A stretch of DNA of 64,000 bases from the NCBI RefSeq assembly GCF_001747105.1, contig NZ_MDGQ01000003.1, positions 744,001-808,000 of the forward strand, read 5' to 3'. A program made the position numbers and the translations under genes. Shown here piece after piece: positions 18,649 to 27,724 of this stretch. The first letter of the stretch is position 1, and each line of letters starts with the position of its first letter. Below the pieces are notes generated by a model. That model did no database searches, had not been told where the DNA came from, and saw nothing but the letters and a program-made list of their open reading frames with translations. Source of the DNA: Roseivirga misakiensis. GTDB lineage: Bacteria > Bacteroidota > Bacteroidia > Cytophagales > Cyclobacteriaceae.

Positions 18649-19548
18649 CTAAATTCTCGACAAAGTATTGGACAAAAGCTCGCCATAAACAGTTTTTAAA
18701 TCTGGTTTCATTGCCCTGTCGTATACATTGATTATGTTCTTTGGTCTTTTATATATCCTCATTCTATTTGAACCCTCAAACCATTTTAGTCGAATATCTT
18801 CCCAAATTGTCCAATCATTGGATCCAAAATAGTTTAAACTTCTTTCTTGCTTAAGCGAATGATATTCGGAATTTTTCAAGTAGTAATTTAAAAAGTCGAT
18901 ATAAAGCTCCACACTCCCCTGTATACCTTTCAAAAAAAGCGTACTTGCATTATCCGATTCCGAGATTTCAGGGAGGTAATATGCCAAAATATTTCCCCCA
19001 TCGATCCTCTCATTCATCACCATAAGTGTTCCGCCAGATAGATTTGGTCTGCCTTTCGCCACACAATGAAATGCAATACTTGAACCATTGAAAAGTGGAG
19101 ACAAACCACTGTGATAGTTAAGCACTAATGCCGTAACGTTGTCAAAGAATTTCTTTCTCGCGATATCTCCCCCTAGAAAACACACTACTTTGGGTTTCCG
19201 ATTATTAATCCAGGAAATGGTCACATCTGAATTAACATCTGTTGAATGAAACACTTCACTGGTATCGGGCAATGTATCTAGCGATTGGTTCTTGAAAGAC
19301 TCTGACTCTACATATGCCAGCCTCTTCGCAAAACCATGTCGGGTAAACTTATGATAAAAAGAGCTCATCAGTTTGAGCATCAACCATAAGTATCCAAATT
19401 TCTTAATTCCATCCTTTAACCTCTTCTTGTTTGATACCCTCTCAGGGCGGACAATACATATGCTGACACCAGAAAAAGTTGAGGCCAAGGCTTTAGCCCA
19501 ATAAATATGTCTGGGGCTAGAATTCGTAACCAAAACCAGATTACTCAT
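18649..19548 (-). CDS. Formyltransferase-fold protein, probable sugar N-formyltransferase
   Basis: A 299-residue protein with the 10-formyl-tetrahydrofolate-dependent transferase fold. The catalytic Asn and His are in LNYHSGLSP near residue 143, and the catalytic Asp is in ERIDGGNIL near residue 181, as in ArnA, VioF and PurN. The spacing and length are those of sugar N-formyltransferases rather than Met-tRNA formyltransferase, and the locus is polysaccharide-specific. It would formylate an amino sugar; the best candidate in the window is the aminated deoxysugar made by the genes at 22.4-26 kb. The first 100 residues are less conserved. Its ATG overlaps the end of the preceding GT2 gene by eight bases. 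Confidence 0.75.
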   Translation of the reverse strand: MSNLVLVTNSSPRHIYWAKALASTFSGVSICIVRPERVSNKKRLKDGIKKFGYLWLMLKLMSSFYHKFTRHGFAKRLAYVESESFKNQSLDTLPDTSEVFHSTDVNSDVTISWINNRKPKVVCFLGGDIARKKFFDNVTALVLNYHSGLSPLFNGSSIAFHCVAKGRPNLSGGTLMVMNERIDGGNILAYYLPEISESDNASTLFLKGIQGSVELYIDFLNYYLKNSEYHSLKQERSLNYFGSNDWTIWEDIRLKWFEGSNRMRIYKRPKNIINVYDRAMKPDLKTVYGELLSNTLSRI

Positions 19549-20419
19549 GGTCTTTAAGTCTAAAGTTGAGAAAAGATTTCAGGTTACCTAAAACCACAAT
19601 AGCCATCGTTAAAGGAAAGAGCAGCTTGTTTCCATAGGTGAATATGTTTTTAACATACTTACGCCAATAATTACGGGAGTATGGGCTAAGATAACTTCGT
19701 AAATGACTCCCAAGAGATTCTTTTACAAAAGAAGAACCTGATCCTGTGAGACGATGATGACTGTAGACTACCGCCTCCCAGTTGACCATGACTGGATGTC
19801 CTTTTTTACGAGCCCTAAGACAAATTTCGTCATCAGAACCATATTGAATATAATCCTCATTCAATAACCCTATCTCCTCTAAAATTGAAACCGGGATCAA
19901 CATACCCCTTCCAGGTAATATCACACTTGGTACCAGGCCTTTGAAGTCTACAAGGTCAATTGGTTGAAAAATAGGGTGGTAGTCAACCGACCTGTATCTC
20001 CACCATTGAAAGTCCTTGACACCTGAGAAAGTCAACAAATGTGGCTCTTCATAGGTAACCGACAAAGAGCCGATAATGGTATCTTTGTCCTGTTTCTGAG
20101 CTCCATCAATCATCTTTTCAAAGTATTGTGCATCCAGCTCTATATCGTCATTAAGCATTAGTATATGACTGGGGCCCTCTTCAAGTGCTCTTTTTATTCC
20201 TTCGTTAATAGATCTGGTATACCACCAATTGCCGTCCCCGATTACTTCAATGGCTTGTGGGAATGTTTCGGCCAACATGGATGAGGTTCCATCACTACTT
20301 CCATCATTTACCACTACTATAAAGTCTTTTTCTGGCAACTGTTCATAAATCTGGTAGAGCAGTCGTTGCAACAATTCACATCTGTTAAAAGAAGGAATTA
20401 CAACAGCGATTTTCATCAT
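19541..20419 (-). CDS. Family 2 glycosyltransferase
   Basis: A GT-A glycosyltransferase of about 292 residues. KIAVVIPSFNR opens the protein, VVNDGSSDGTS gives the first nucleotide-binding Asp region, and LMLNDDIELD near residue 90 is the DxD-like metal site. YIQYGSDDEICLR near residue 185 is a GT2 acceptor motif. A hydrophobic stretch near the C-terminus may associate with the membrane. The longest frame starts with TTG at 20428, but two ATGs at 20419 and 20416 fit the family start better; I use 20419. It sits between the Wzy-like gene and the formyltransferase gene. Confidence 0.85.
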   Translation of the reverse strand: MMKIAVVIPSFNRCELLQRLLYQIYEQLPEKDFIVVVNDGSSDGTSSMLAETFPQAIEVIGDGNWWYTRSINEGIKRALEEGPSHILMLNDDIELDAQYFEKMIDGAQKQDKDTIIGSLSVTYEEPHLLTFSGVKDFQWWRYRSVDYHPIFQPIDLVDFKGLVPSVILPGRGMLIPVSILEEIGLLNEDYIQYGSDDEICLRARKKGHPVMVNWEAVVYSHHRLTGSGSSFVKESLGSHLRSYLSPYSRNYWRKYVKNIFTYGNKLLFPLTMAIVVLGNLKSFLNFRLKDHE

Positions 20420-20434
20420 ATCAGACAAACTGAA

Positions 20435-21667
20435 TTATAAATTAGGAATTGAGGAAACTTCTTTGTCGTCCTTAGACAATTGATTCAATTGTAGAATCGG
20501 GAAAATAAAAATCAAGGCATAGAAAAACGGACGTGTAAACACACCCTGACTAAAACCCATGACAAAAATCCCCAGAAAGGGTAACCATACCAGATGCCTT
20601 GATTTCACCTTAAAGTAATCGCAGACCTTGCGCATAGACTTGAATAGATAAAAAAAGTAAATCAGAAACATAGGAATCCCATAAGTGGCCAAAAAACCCG
20701 TAATCCCATTATTCCTATGATTCTCTTTTGTAAAAGACAAGACGAGTTCACCGCCATATCGGCTCTCCCCTCTACCCCATCCTATCCATGGACTATTCGA
20801 AAAGTCGTTGATGTCTGCCAAAGCACTTCCAAATCTTGAGGTAGTGGTTTCCTCAGCTAAAACAATATCTTCTACCAGCTTTTCACCGATGAAACTGACG
20901 TTCATATACGCATAAAAACCAGCTATGGCAAAGAGTATCAGGAAAAAAGCATTGGATAGTTGAAAGCTCCTGGTGTAATAAATAAGTATGAGCACAAAGA
21001 GTGCTATCAGACCTGCAGTCGACTGAGTAGTAACGATGGCTATCATAAAGACCCAATTGAGCCTTGAGAAAAATTTCCCTTTCCAAAGTGTATTAAGGGC
21101 AATGGCAATATTCAGAAAGAACGAGAAGGCACCAGGTTCCCAAAATGGTCCTGGGTTCCGAAAATCAGTGAACAATGTTTTTTCTAAGGCAAATACGAAA
21201 ACAGAAGGGATTTCAGCATAAAAACCAGTCCCCGGATCGAAAGGATCAAGCAGGTAAGTTGAGGCTACATCTCTGATTGCCTCTAGTATTCCTGGAAAAA
21301 ACCAAAGTATCAGAAAGAAGAAGCTCACATAAGTGAAAAAAGCCATCAAACGGACGTACTGTTTGACAAAACGATCGCCAATAATGAAAATGCAAAAGTA
21401 GGCTGTAAAGAGTCTCAGTTGAGTACCTGCCAATAGGGTAATTCCACCTCCGCCATGCAGGAAAACCTGAAGGAACTCCACCACTAGCATTAAAACACAG
21501 AAGATGAGGAAACTCCAATAGACCTTTCCGTTAAACAAGATGAAGAAGAATAGAGAAATGGCAAAAAGAGCTATAACCCACTCTAATGACCTATAGAAAA
21601 ATGGAAATCCCGTAACGGCCAATAGGCCTAAGATCAAAATGGACGATATGACATCGCGTAGCTTCAC
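20435..21667 (-). CDS. O-antigen polymerase/ligase-like membrane protein (Wzy, second copy)
   Basis: A 410-residue protein with about eleven hydrophobic segments. The features of the O-antigen ligase/polymerase family lie in the second half: FWEPGAFSFFLNIAI near 170, then NSPWIGWGRGESRYGG and HRNNGITGFLATYGIP in the large periplasmic loop (about 290-330). It would polymerise lipid-linked repeats for the larger gene set. The start is GTG at 21667, placed directly after an in-frame TGA, so no longer version is possible. It shows no close similarity by eye to the Wzy-like protein at 100-1524, as is usual for polymerases with different substrates. Confidence 0.75.
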   Translation of the reverse strand: MKLRDVISSILILGLLAVTGFPFFYRSLEWVIALFAISLFFFILFNGKVYWSFLIFCVLMLVVEFLQVFLHGGGGITLLAGTQLRLFTAYFCIFIIGDRFVKQYVRLMAFFTYVSFFFLILWFFPGILEAIRDVASTYLLDPFDPGTGFYAEIPSVFVFALEKTLFTDFRNPGPFWEPGAFSFFLNIAIALNTLWKGKFFSRLNWVFMIAIVTTQSTAGLIALFVLILIYYTRSFQLSNAFFLILFAIAGFYAYMNVSFIGEKLVEDIVLAEETTTSRFGSALADINDFSNSPWIGWGRGESRYGGELVLSFTKENHRNNGITGFLATYGIPMFLIYFFYLFKSMRKVCDYFKVKSRHLVWLPFLGIFVMGFSQGVFTRPFFYALIFIFPILQLNQLSKDDKEVSSIPNL

Positions 21668-21695
21668 TCAATCGAGATTATCGGTTTTAGAATAC

Positions 21696-22409
21696 TCACC
21701 GATTCTTGAAATAAACACCATCTACCTGAAGTAGTCTTCCACTCTCCGGGTCATAAAAGCCTGGTTCAAGAGAGTAAAGGTCAAAGCCTTTGGAAACAAT
21801 ATAGGCATTCATATCATCAAAAAGGCTTTCACCCTTGTATAGTTCTGTCAATGACATTTCAAGCTGTATTCCCACAATGTCTTTCAAGGAGTTCTCAGCA
21901 CCTTTTAGCACCATCATTTCAAATCCCTGAACATCAAGCTTCAACATGATTGACCTATGCTGTTGCAGTCCAAGTTCAGGAAAAAGGCTGTCAATAGTCT
22001 TTACCTCGATCTCCTCTCTTGACTCAAAGGTCGATGCAGGAGCTGCTTCTTTGTGGCTGTCTTCTAAATCAAGAAGGGAGCTACTCACTGAGTTCTGCGA
22101 AACATTGATGAAGGCCTTCTCATTTTTATCCCCAACGCCCAGGTTAAGACATTCCCATGAGGGATCATTTTGACTATTGGCTTTCAATCTCTGATAAGCA
22201 AAAGAGGTTGGTTCAAATGAAATAATACGTCCATTAAAACCCAATTTACGGGACAAAGAAGCAAACTGGCCTTGATTTGCACCTATATCAATAAGGCAAT
22301 CCACCATGAAATGATTATAGAGCTTTACCCTTCTTAATAAATGATCGTTTGGATAGCGTACTATCTCAAACCCTAACTTTCTGGACCACTTTTTTACAAA
22401 ATCTCTCAA
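21696..22409 (-). CDS. FkbM-family methyltransferase
   Basis: A 237-residue SAM-dependent methyltransferase of the FkbM family. The SAM loop is LIDIGANQGQFA near residue 41, followed by ISFEPTSFAYQRL near residue 64 and LKLDVQGFEMMVLKGAE near residue 150, all family hallmarks. FkbM enzymes O-methylate sugars and polyketides, so a sugar hydroxyl of the repeat unit is the likely target. The start is a TTG at 22409: an in-frame stop lies three codons upstream and no ATG is near the N-terminus. It lies between the deoxysugar enzymes and the Wzy-like gene. Confidence 0.82.
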   Translation of the reverse strand: MRDFVKKWSRKLGFEIVRYPNDHLLRRVKLYNHFMVDCLIDIGANQGQFASLSRKLGFNGRIISFEPTSFAYQRLKANSQNDPSWECLNLGVGDKNEKAFINVSQNSVSSSLLDLEDSHKEAAPASTFESREEIEVKTIDSLFPELGLQQHRSIMLKLDVQGFEMMVLKGAENSLKDIVGIQLEMSLTELYKGESLFDDMNAYIVSKGFDLYSLEPGFYDPESGRLLQVDGVYFKNR

Positions 22410-22418
22410 TATCTTACG

Positions 22419-23405
22419 TTAAGTTGTTAATGTAGCCTTTTCTCTAAGCTGTTGAATTAGGTTTGCCTGCACTTTATTAGATAGATTTTCCCGTTCCCTC
22501 TTCTCTTCTTCGGCTACAAGCGTGTAAAAATACTGCAACATGTTTTGATAGGCATTATCTGATTCCCAAATAATGCTTTTGGTTCCATCACTGGTTTCAA
22601 GCACGATTGTCGGCTTAAAATCGATAGGGGCTGTAAATATTCTATTCGTAGAAACCTTTCCTTTGCTTCCCCATAACTCAATGTTACATTGGTAGTAATT
22701 ATCAAAACCAAAAGCTATTTCAGAGAATAGGGATCCCGAACGCTGTTTCAGATAGCCACCTCCCCAGATATCTACCTTGAGTTCGTCATCGAAACTCATA
22801 TTTGAAGCCTCTACTAACAAGTCTGTTCCCAAAAACTCTTGAGTAATTCTGATTGGGTAGGCTCCTGCATCTAACAATGCACCTCCACCAAGGCTGGCAT
22901 TGTATCTGATATTGTCTTTATCTTTAAAGGGTGGAAAACCAAAAGAACTTCTTAAACATCTTAGCTCTCCAATGGTGCCATCTGCCACCAGACTCTTGAT
23001 ATAGGCCAGTTGACTGTGAAACCTGAATTGGAAATTTTCCATTAGGGCCAAGCCCCTTTCACCAGCGATGGTTATTAAGCTTTCAACTTCCTGTGGCGAA
23101 CATGCAAGTGATTTTTCAACCAAAACATGTAACCCTTTCAACAGACACTTTTCAATCCATTCAAAATGCAGTGAGTTGGGAAGGGGAATATATACGGCCT
23201 GGAGACCTTCTGTTTCCAAGAGGGTCTCATAAGAAGCAAAGCCTGGAACATTGAACTTCTCGCTCAGCTCTTCTGCCTTCTGTCCACTCCTACTCGCAAT
23301 TCCGATGAGATTGAAGTGGTTCTTCAAACCCTGAATTGCGGGAATCATTGAGCGTTGTGCAAAACTAGAACCTCCAATTATCCCAAAGTTTATTCTAGAA
23401 CCCAT
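22419..23405 (-). CDS. Gfo/Idh/MocA-family oxidoreductase, candidate sugar 3-ketoreductase
   Basis: A 328-residue NAD(P)-dependent oxidoreductase. The dinucleotide motif FGIIGGSSFAQRSM is at the N-terminus, VLVEKSLACS gives the EKP-like element with Ser replacing Pro, and GGGALLDAGAYPI near residue 165 is the family catalytic region. A longer frame begins with GTG at 23459 inside the aminotransferase gene, but the ATG at 23405 is five bases after that stop and places the glycine motif correctly. In antibiotic sugar pathways enzymes of this family reduce the 3-keto product of NDP-hexose 2,3-dehydratase. The adjacent dehydratase makes that the leading inference. Confidence 0.8.
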   Translation of the reverse strand: MGSRINFGIIGGSSFAQRSMIPAIQGLKNHFNLIGIASRSGQKAEELSEKFNVPGFASYETLLETEGLQAVYIPLPNSLHFEWIEKCLLKGLHVLVEKSLACSPQEVESLITIAGERGLALMENFQFRFHSQLAYIKSLVADGTIGELRCLRSSFGFPPFKDKDNIRYNASLGGGALLDAGAYPIRITQEFLGTDLLVEASNMSFDDELKVDIWGGGYLKQRSGSLFSEIAFGFDNYYQCNIELWGSKGKVSTNRIFTAPIDFKPTIVLETSDGTKSIIWESDNAYQNMLQYFYTLVAEEEKRERENLSNKVQANLIQQLREKATLTT

Positions 23406-23410
23406 ATCTC

Positions 23411-24559
23411 TTAATTTGGATACATCTCTGTTAATACCTTCTCCATTTCTGCCATACACTGCTCTAGTCCGCTTTCAGCCAGATCAGTATAAAATGGCAT
23501 TCTTAAAATCAAGTCTCCAAGTTCTTCGGTTAAGGGGAGATCCTCAGGTCTGTAGCCCAGCTTCATACCCATGGGTGAAGAGTGAAGTGGCAAATAGCCA
23601 ATGTAGGCAGAAATACCTTTCTCTTTGAGGGTGAGCATGAAATGATTCTTATTCTCCACAGAATCAAAAACTGCCCAGAAGGCGTGATGATTAAGTTCAT
23701 GGTCAGCTGTTGGTTGAAAGACTCTGACCTTTCCTCTTTTTACGTATTGATCAAAGAGCTTGAAATAGGCTTCTGTTAATTTGCTCCGCTTAGCCCTGAT
23801 CTCGTCCTCACTTTCCAATTGTGCGAGGAGTACGGCTGCCAAAATATCTGATAAGAGATAGCTTGATCCTTTGTCCACCCAGCTGTACTTATTCTTCACT
23901 CCATTCAACACTAACCTGCGGTCAGTTCCTTTTTCTTGAAGAAAATAGGCCCGCTCTTCCCATTCTTTCACATTGACCACAAGCCCACCACCTTCTCCGG
24001 CATTATAATTCTTGGTTTCATGAAAACTATAGGCTGCCAAATGAGCCTGACTTCCACAAGATTTACCTTTGTAGGTAGAGCCAAAAGACTGGGCACAATC
24101 CTGCATAACAATCAAGTTATGTCGATTGGCTATGTCCATAATTTTGTCAATCTCACAAGAAAGCCCTGCATAATCGATTGGCAAGATCATCTTTGTTTTT
24201 TCAGTGATCAGCTCCTCAATCCTATTGGGATCAATGTTCATTGTCTCAGGATCTACCTCACAAAACACTGGTTTTGCACCAAATAGAATTACCGCATTTA
24301 CAGTAGAGCTGAAAGTGTAGGAGGGTAAAATTACCTCATCTCCTGGACTAATATCGGCCAGCACGGCTCCCATTTCAAGTGCCGCAGTACAAGAAGGAGT
24401 GAGGTAAATCTCTCCCAGGTCTTGATATTTATTTTTTATGAGGTCAATGACCCTATTACAGAAAGAGTGGTTACCACAATGCGCTCCGGATCGAAGTGCC
24501 TCTAATACGTACTGCTCTTCTTTGTTAGCTGCGTATACTTTATTGAATGGAATTCTCAT
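23411..24559 (-). CDS. DegT/DnrJ/EryC1-family sugar aminotransferase (WecE-like)
   Basis: A 382-residue PLP enzyme. Residues fitting the family are PSCTAALEMGA near 54, VMQDCAQSFG near 154 with the PLP-ring Asp, and the Schiff-base Lys in FHETKNYNAG near 181. The overall pattern (RIPFNKVYA at the start, SFHETKN) is that of WecE-like enzymes, which aminate C4 of dTDP-4-keto-6-deoxyhexoses. It lies two bases from the 2,3-dehydratase gene and five from the oxidoreductase gene. It would aminate the 4-keto group of a 2,6-dideoxy intermediate; amination at C3 is an alternative. Confidence 0.85.
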   Translation of the reverse strand: MRIPFNKVYAANKEEQYVLEALRSGAHCGNHSFCNRVIDLIKNKYQDLGEIYLTPSCTAALEMGAVLADISPGDEVILPSYTFSSTVNAVILFGAKPVFCEVDPETMNIDPNRIEELITEKTKMILPIDYAGLSCEIDKIMDIANRHNLIVMQDCAQSFGSTYKGKSCGSQAHLAAYSFHETKNYNAGEGGGLVVNVKEWEERAYFLQEKGTDRRLVLNGVKNKYSWVDKGSSYLLSDILAAVLLAQLESEDEIRAKRSKLTEAYFKLFDQYVKRGKVRVFQPTADHELNHHAFWAVFDSVENKNHFMLTLKEKGISAYIGYLPLHSSPMGMKLGYRPEDLPLTEELGDLILRMPFYTDLAESGLEQCMAEMEKVLTEMYPN

Positions 24560-24560
24560 C

Positions 24561-25973
24561 TCACTTTAGAAATTGAATTGTTGAAATCAGGCTCCTCGCC
24601 TGAATATTGAGATAATTGTTAAATTTTAAGAAGATACTCATTTGGTGAAGAGTCATCCAGATATAATTGTCCGGGACTTCTTCTGACATATTATCATCGG
24701 CCTCTATGATCAGGTTGCGATTCTGTTCCCTGTAAAATCGACCCCCCTCTTCAGATTGTAGCGTATCATAACGTATCTGACTACTATCTGCATTGAGAAT
24801 ATAATCCAGAAAGGGCACATCTTTTGAATTGGCATAACTGCCTGTAATACACTGAACGGTCGGTGCCATTTCCAGTATATCAAAGTTTCCACACTCCAGT
24901 TTGGCCTGCACCAAAAAGTGTGATACTCCGTTGATTCGCTTATGAATAAATGCAATGATGCCTGGTTCTATAGGCCCCACCAAAGGCTGGTGCCAAGACC
25001 TGACCTCCCGGTTTGAGATTTCTACCTGAGCGGCTATTACATTGAAATAAAGATTGTTCTCTTGCCGGATGACATCCTCTTCTATAATCCAGCCCTTAAT
25101 ATCAAAAAGTGAAATTGGCCTTACATTGAGGTCAAAATTGCATTTGAGTTGAGTCAACCATGTAATAATTTCATCGACCTTATAGAGAGCTACATCTCCA
25201 TTGATCTGGCTTTCCAGCATAGCATAGTCGATCTGTCCAGCCGCAGCTACTCTCATTTCTGATACGGGCTTTAAATGACCACTAAATGAAATGGCTGAAA
25301 TCACGGTACGGGTATCCATGTTCACCACGTTATCATAACACAGCAGTCGTTTGATTTGCCCTAAAGTAAGCCAGATAAAATCTTCCTCTACAGGGATATC
25401 CTCATCTGCCTTGATGATCATATTCCTATTTCTCTTTTTGTAAAATCTGGCACCTTGTTCCGATTGAAGCTGATCAAGGATAACCTGATCTCGCTTGACC
25501 TGCTGAAAATATTCAAGGTATAATGGCTTTCTACCCTTATGCACTTGAGAATAATTACTTCTCGTGGCCTGTAGCGTAGGAGAGAGTTGAACATTATTTA
25601 CATTGCCGGGCTCTATCTTAGCTTGTAAAAGAAAATAAAGTATTCCATTGATCTCTTTGGTTATGATGCCCAAGTACCCTACTTCGGGCTGATCAATTAC
25701 GGGTTGTTCCCATTCCTCTACTTTACCCCAATTGGTCTTGACATTAATACCGCTTATTGAAAAGAACCTGCCGCTGGAATGCCTCAGCGCACCTTGTTTC
25801 TCGTCTAAATGCCAATCTTTCATTTCCCTGAAAGGGATTTTATTTACATTGACCTTAGTGGCTGCATTCCGCTTTCGTAACCAATGAAGGGTCTCTTCAG
25901 TACTAATGAAAGGATTCTCTTCAGTAATGGCTGAGCCAAGAAGTAGGTCTGTGTTAAGAACTGTACGGTCCAT
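24561..25973 (-). CDS. NDP-hexose 2,3-dehydratase (EvaA/SpnO-like)
   Basis: A 470-residue protein made of two tandem copies of the same ~220-residue unit, as in EvaA, TylX3 and SpnO. The repeat is visible: LQSEQGARFYKKRNRN near residue 170 and LQSEEGGRFYREQNRN near residue 405; likewise VEEWEQPVIDQPEVG and VRSWHQPLVGPIEPG. Enzymes of the family eliminate the C2 hydroxyl of dTDP-4-keto-6-deoxyglucose, the first committed step to 2,6-dideoxy sugars. They are best known from actinomycete antibiotic clusters. Here it sits with RmlA and RmlB genes 3-5 kb upstream and with aminotransferase and ketoreductase genes directly downstream, in a surface polysaccharide locus. Confidence 0.88.
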   Translation of the reverse strand: MDRTVLNTDLLLGSAITEENPFISTEETLHWLRKRNAATKVNVNKIPFREMKDWHLDEKQGALRHSSGRFFSISGINVKTNWGKVEEWEQPVIDQPEVGYLGIITKEINGILYFLLQAKIEPGNVNNVQLSPTLQATRSNYSQVHKGRKPLYLEYFQQVKRDQVILDQLQSEQGARFYKKRNRNMIIKADEDIPVEEDFIWLTLGQIKRLLCYDNVVNMDTRTVISAISFSGHLKPVSEMRVAAAGQIDYAMLESQINGDVALYKVDEIITWLTQLKCNFDLNVRPISLFDIKGWIIEEDVIRQENNLYFNVIAAQVEISNREVRSWHQPLVGPIEPGIIAFIHKRINGVSHFLVQAKLECGNFDILEMAPTVQCITGSYANSKDVPFLDYILNADSSQIRYDTLQSEEGGRFYREQNRNLIIEADDNMSEEVPDNYIWMTLHQMSIFLKFNNYLNIQARSLISTIQFLK

Positions 25974-26010
25974 TAGGAATATTAACCTTTAGCGCAATCC
26001 CGGAATGGGA

Positions 26011-26400
26011 TCAATTTCTTTCAAGCACGATAAGCTTTTCTGTAAAGCCCACAGATTTAAAGAGTCTTATACTGGCCTCGTTGCTAATTTTCACTCTGGC
26101 ATAGGCTTTGGGAAATATCTTCATGATTTCATCTATCATAAATTTTCCACAACCTTTTCCCTGAAAATCAGGATGTGTGCATACCCTGATATCATTATCA
26201 ATCACACCAACATATCCGGCCGGCTGGCCCTCGAAAAGCAGAATTCTGTAAAATTTGGAATGATCAGCCATATAAGCCTTTTGCATATCAGGTGTAATGG
26301 TAATATCATCTAGAAAACCTTCTTTAACACGCTGATCCTGCCTAAGAATCCTTACAAACTCCCAGTACTGCTCGGTACATTTAACCAATTCCATACTCAT
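26011..26400 (-). CDS. GNAT-family N-acetyltransferase
   Basis: A small GNAT enzyme of 129 residues. The acetyl-CoA pyrophosphate loop is HPDFQGKGCGKFM, preceded by the beta strand GQPAGYVGVID and followed by ARVKISNEASIRLFKSVGF, the usual last third of the fold. I use the ATG at 26400; a longer frame begins with TTG at 26448 and would overlap the glycosyltransferase stop by eight bases. Placed between the glycosyltransferase and 2,3-dehydratase genes, it may acetylate an amino sugar of the repeat unit, as an alternative or addition to formylation. The substrate is not known. Confidence 0.75.
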   Translation of the reverse strand: MSMELVKCTEQYWEFVRILRQDQRVKEGFLDDITITPDMQKAYMADHSKFYRILLFEGQPAGYVGVIDNDIRVCTHPDFQGKGCGKFMIDEIMKIFPKAYARVKISNEASIRLFKSVGFTEKLIVLERN

Positions 26401-26440
26401 TATCGCAAATAGTTTTCTTGGTCTTAAGCGGTTGCCAGTG

Positions 26441-27724
26441 TCACTCAAGAGCTGAAAGTAGCTCCTTAAAATTCTTTAGGAAAATATTCATATTGGTTTT
26501 TTCAGAGGCCATCTTGTTACAGGCTTCAGACATTTGAGCATATTCAGCTTCGCTTTTATGCAAAATTCTGAAGATTCCCTCGGCCATCTGATCGGTGTTT
26601 GGCAGATCCGCCATATATCCAGTGGATCCGTTTTCAATAAGATCCGGACCTACTCCTATATTAAAAGAAACTACAGGTGTTCCTGTCATCAATGACTGAT
26701 TGATCATCATAGGACCGGAATCTTCAATAGATGGACTCACCAATACGTCAGCGGCATTGTAAGCCTGAGACAGACCTTGATGATTCATAAAACCTAATGC
26801 ATGGCATTTAAAGGGAAGACTATTAAGGAAGTCCTCCTGCGACTTACCTGCCACCAAAAGTTCGACTTCAGGAGAATCCTTTGTCAACATTGCCTTGAGC
26901 TTATGAAGACAATCAACAAGCTCCTTGAGTCCTTTTCGTTTTTCCCAGGTAGAAACTGCTCCAAAAAGTATCAGCTTCTTCTCTTCAGGAAGCCCTAATG
27001 CTTTTCTGGCAACTCCATGATCCTTCTTCCTAAACACATCATCATCGATTGGCAATAGAAGTTTCGATTTGGGTACTGCTTTGAAAAGACTGCTCTGATG
27101 AGTCTGCTGATCAAGGCCATCAGAACCAGCCACCAGCGCTATGTTCATCTGGTCGATATATTTCTTCTTGAATTCCCAGTTTACCCTTGACAGATCATTG
27201 CCGGTATCTGAGTAATAAGCTGGGCATTTACCGCAAGCCTTCAGGTAACCATCACAATTCCAGGCAAAATGACAACCTCCGGTGACTGCTGCCATGTCCA
27301 TCATGTATAGGATAACCAATGCACCAGTCTTCTGCTGAAGCTCATACAAATGCCTGAAAGAGATGAAATTGTAAATGAAAGTCGCTACAATAATATCTGG
27401 CTGAAAGCTGCCTAACTTGAGAATCTTCTTCGTCTTTAACGAGAGTTTAGAGGCATCTGGAGTCAATACGTAATAATCTGGATCCGTTTTGATTGAATTC
27501 GCCACGCCCAATTCTCTCTTGATCTTATTCTGTACTCTCTTATTTAGTCCGTAAAGCTTTGAGTAGAAAGATTTTACCCCTGGTGTTTCAGAGTCATATG
27601 TATCTTTAACAATAACCTCAACTTTGAAATCATTCTTAGACTCAAGTGCCTTTTTTATGTCTAGCGCAACAATTCCGGCAGACCTGGTTGGATTAGGCGA
27701 ACTAAGGATTAGAACATTTCTCAT
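26441..27724 (-). CDS. Family 4 glycosyltransferase
   Basis: A GT-B glycosyltransferase of 427 residues. The N-terminal domain has the LSSPNPTRSAGIVALDI donor-side loop and the Cys-rich segment GGCHFAWNCDGYLKACGKCP near residue 160, a signature of a GT4 subgroup. The C-terminal domain has GAVSTWEKRKG near 235, the E-x7-E-like region SPSIEDSGPMMINQSL near 330, and GTPVVSFN. It is soluble or peripheral. The ATG at 27724 overlaps the TGA of the flippase gene (ATGA); a TTG at 27733 is an unlikely longer start. It would add a sugar to the lipid-linked unit of the larger system. Confidence 0.87.
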   Translation of the reverse strand: MRNVLILSSPNPTRSAGIVALDIKKALESKNDFKVEVIVKDTYDSETPGVKSFYSKLYGLNKRVQNKIKRELGVANSIKTDPDYYVLTPDASKLSLKTKKILKLGSFQPDIIVATFIYNFISFRHLYELQQKTGALVILYMMDMAAVTGGCHFAWNCDGYLKACGKCPAYYSDTGNDLSRVNWEFKKKYIDQMNIALVAGSDGLDQQTHQSSLFKAVPKSKLLLPIDDDVFRKKDHGVARKALGLPEEKKLILFGAVSTWEKRKGLKELVDCLHKLKAMLTKDSPEVELLVAGKSQEDFLNSLPFKCHALGFMNHQGLSQAYNAADVLVSPSIEDSGPMMINQSLMTGTPVVSFNIGVGPDLIENGSTGYMADLPNTDQMAEGIFRILHKSEAEYAQMSEACNKMASEKTNMNIFLKNFKELLSALE

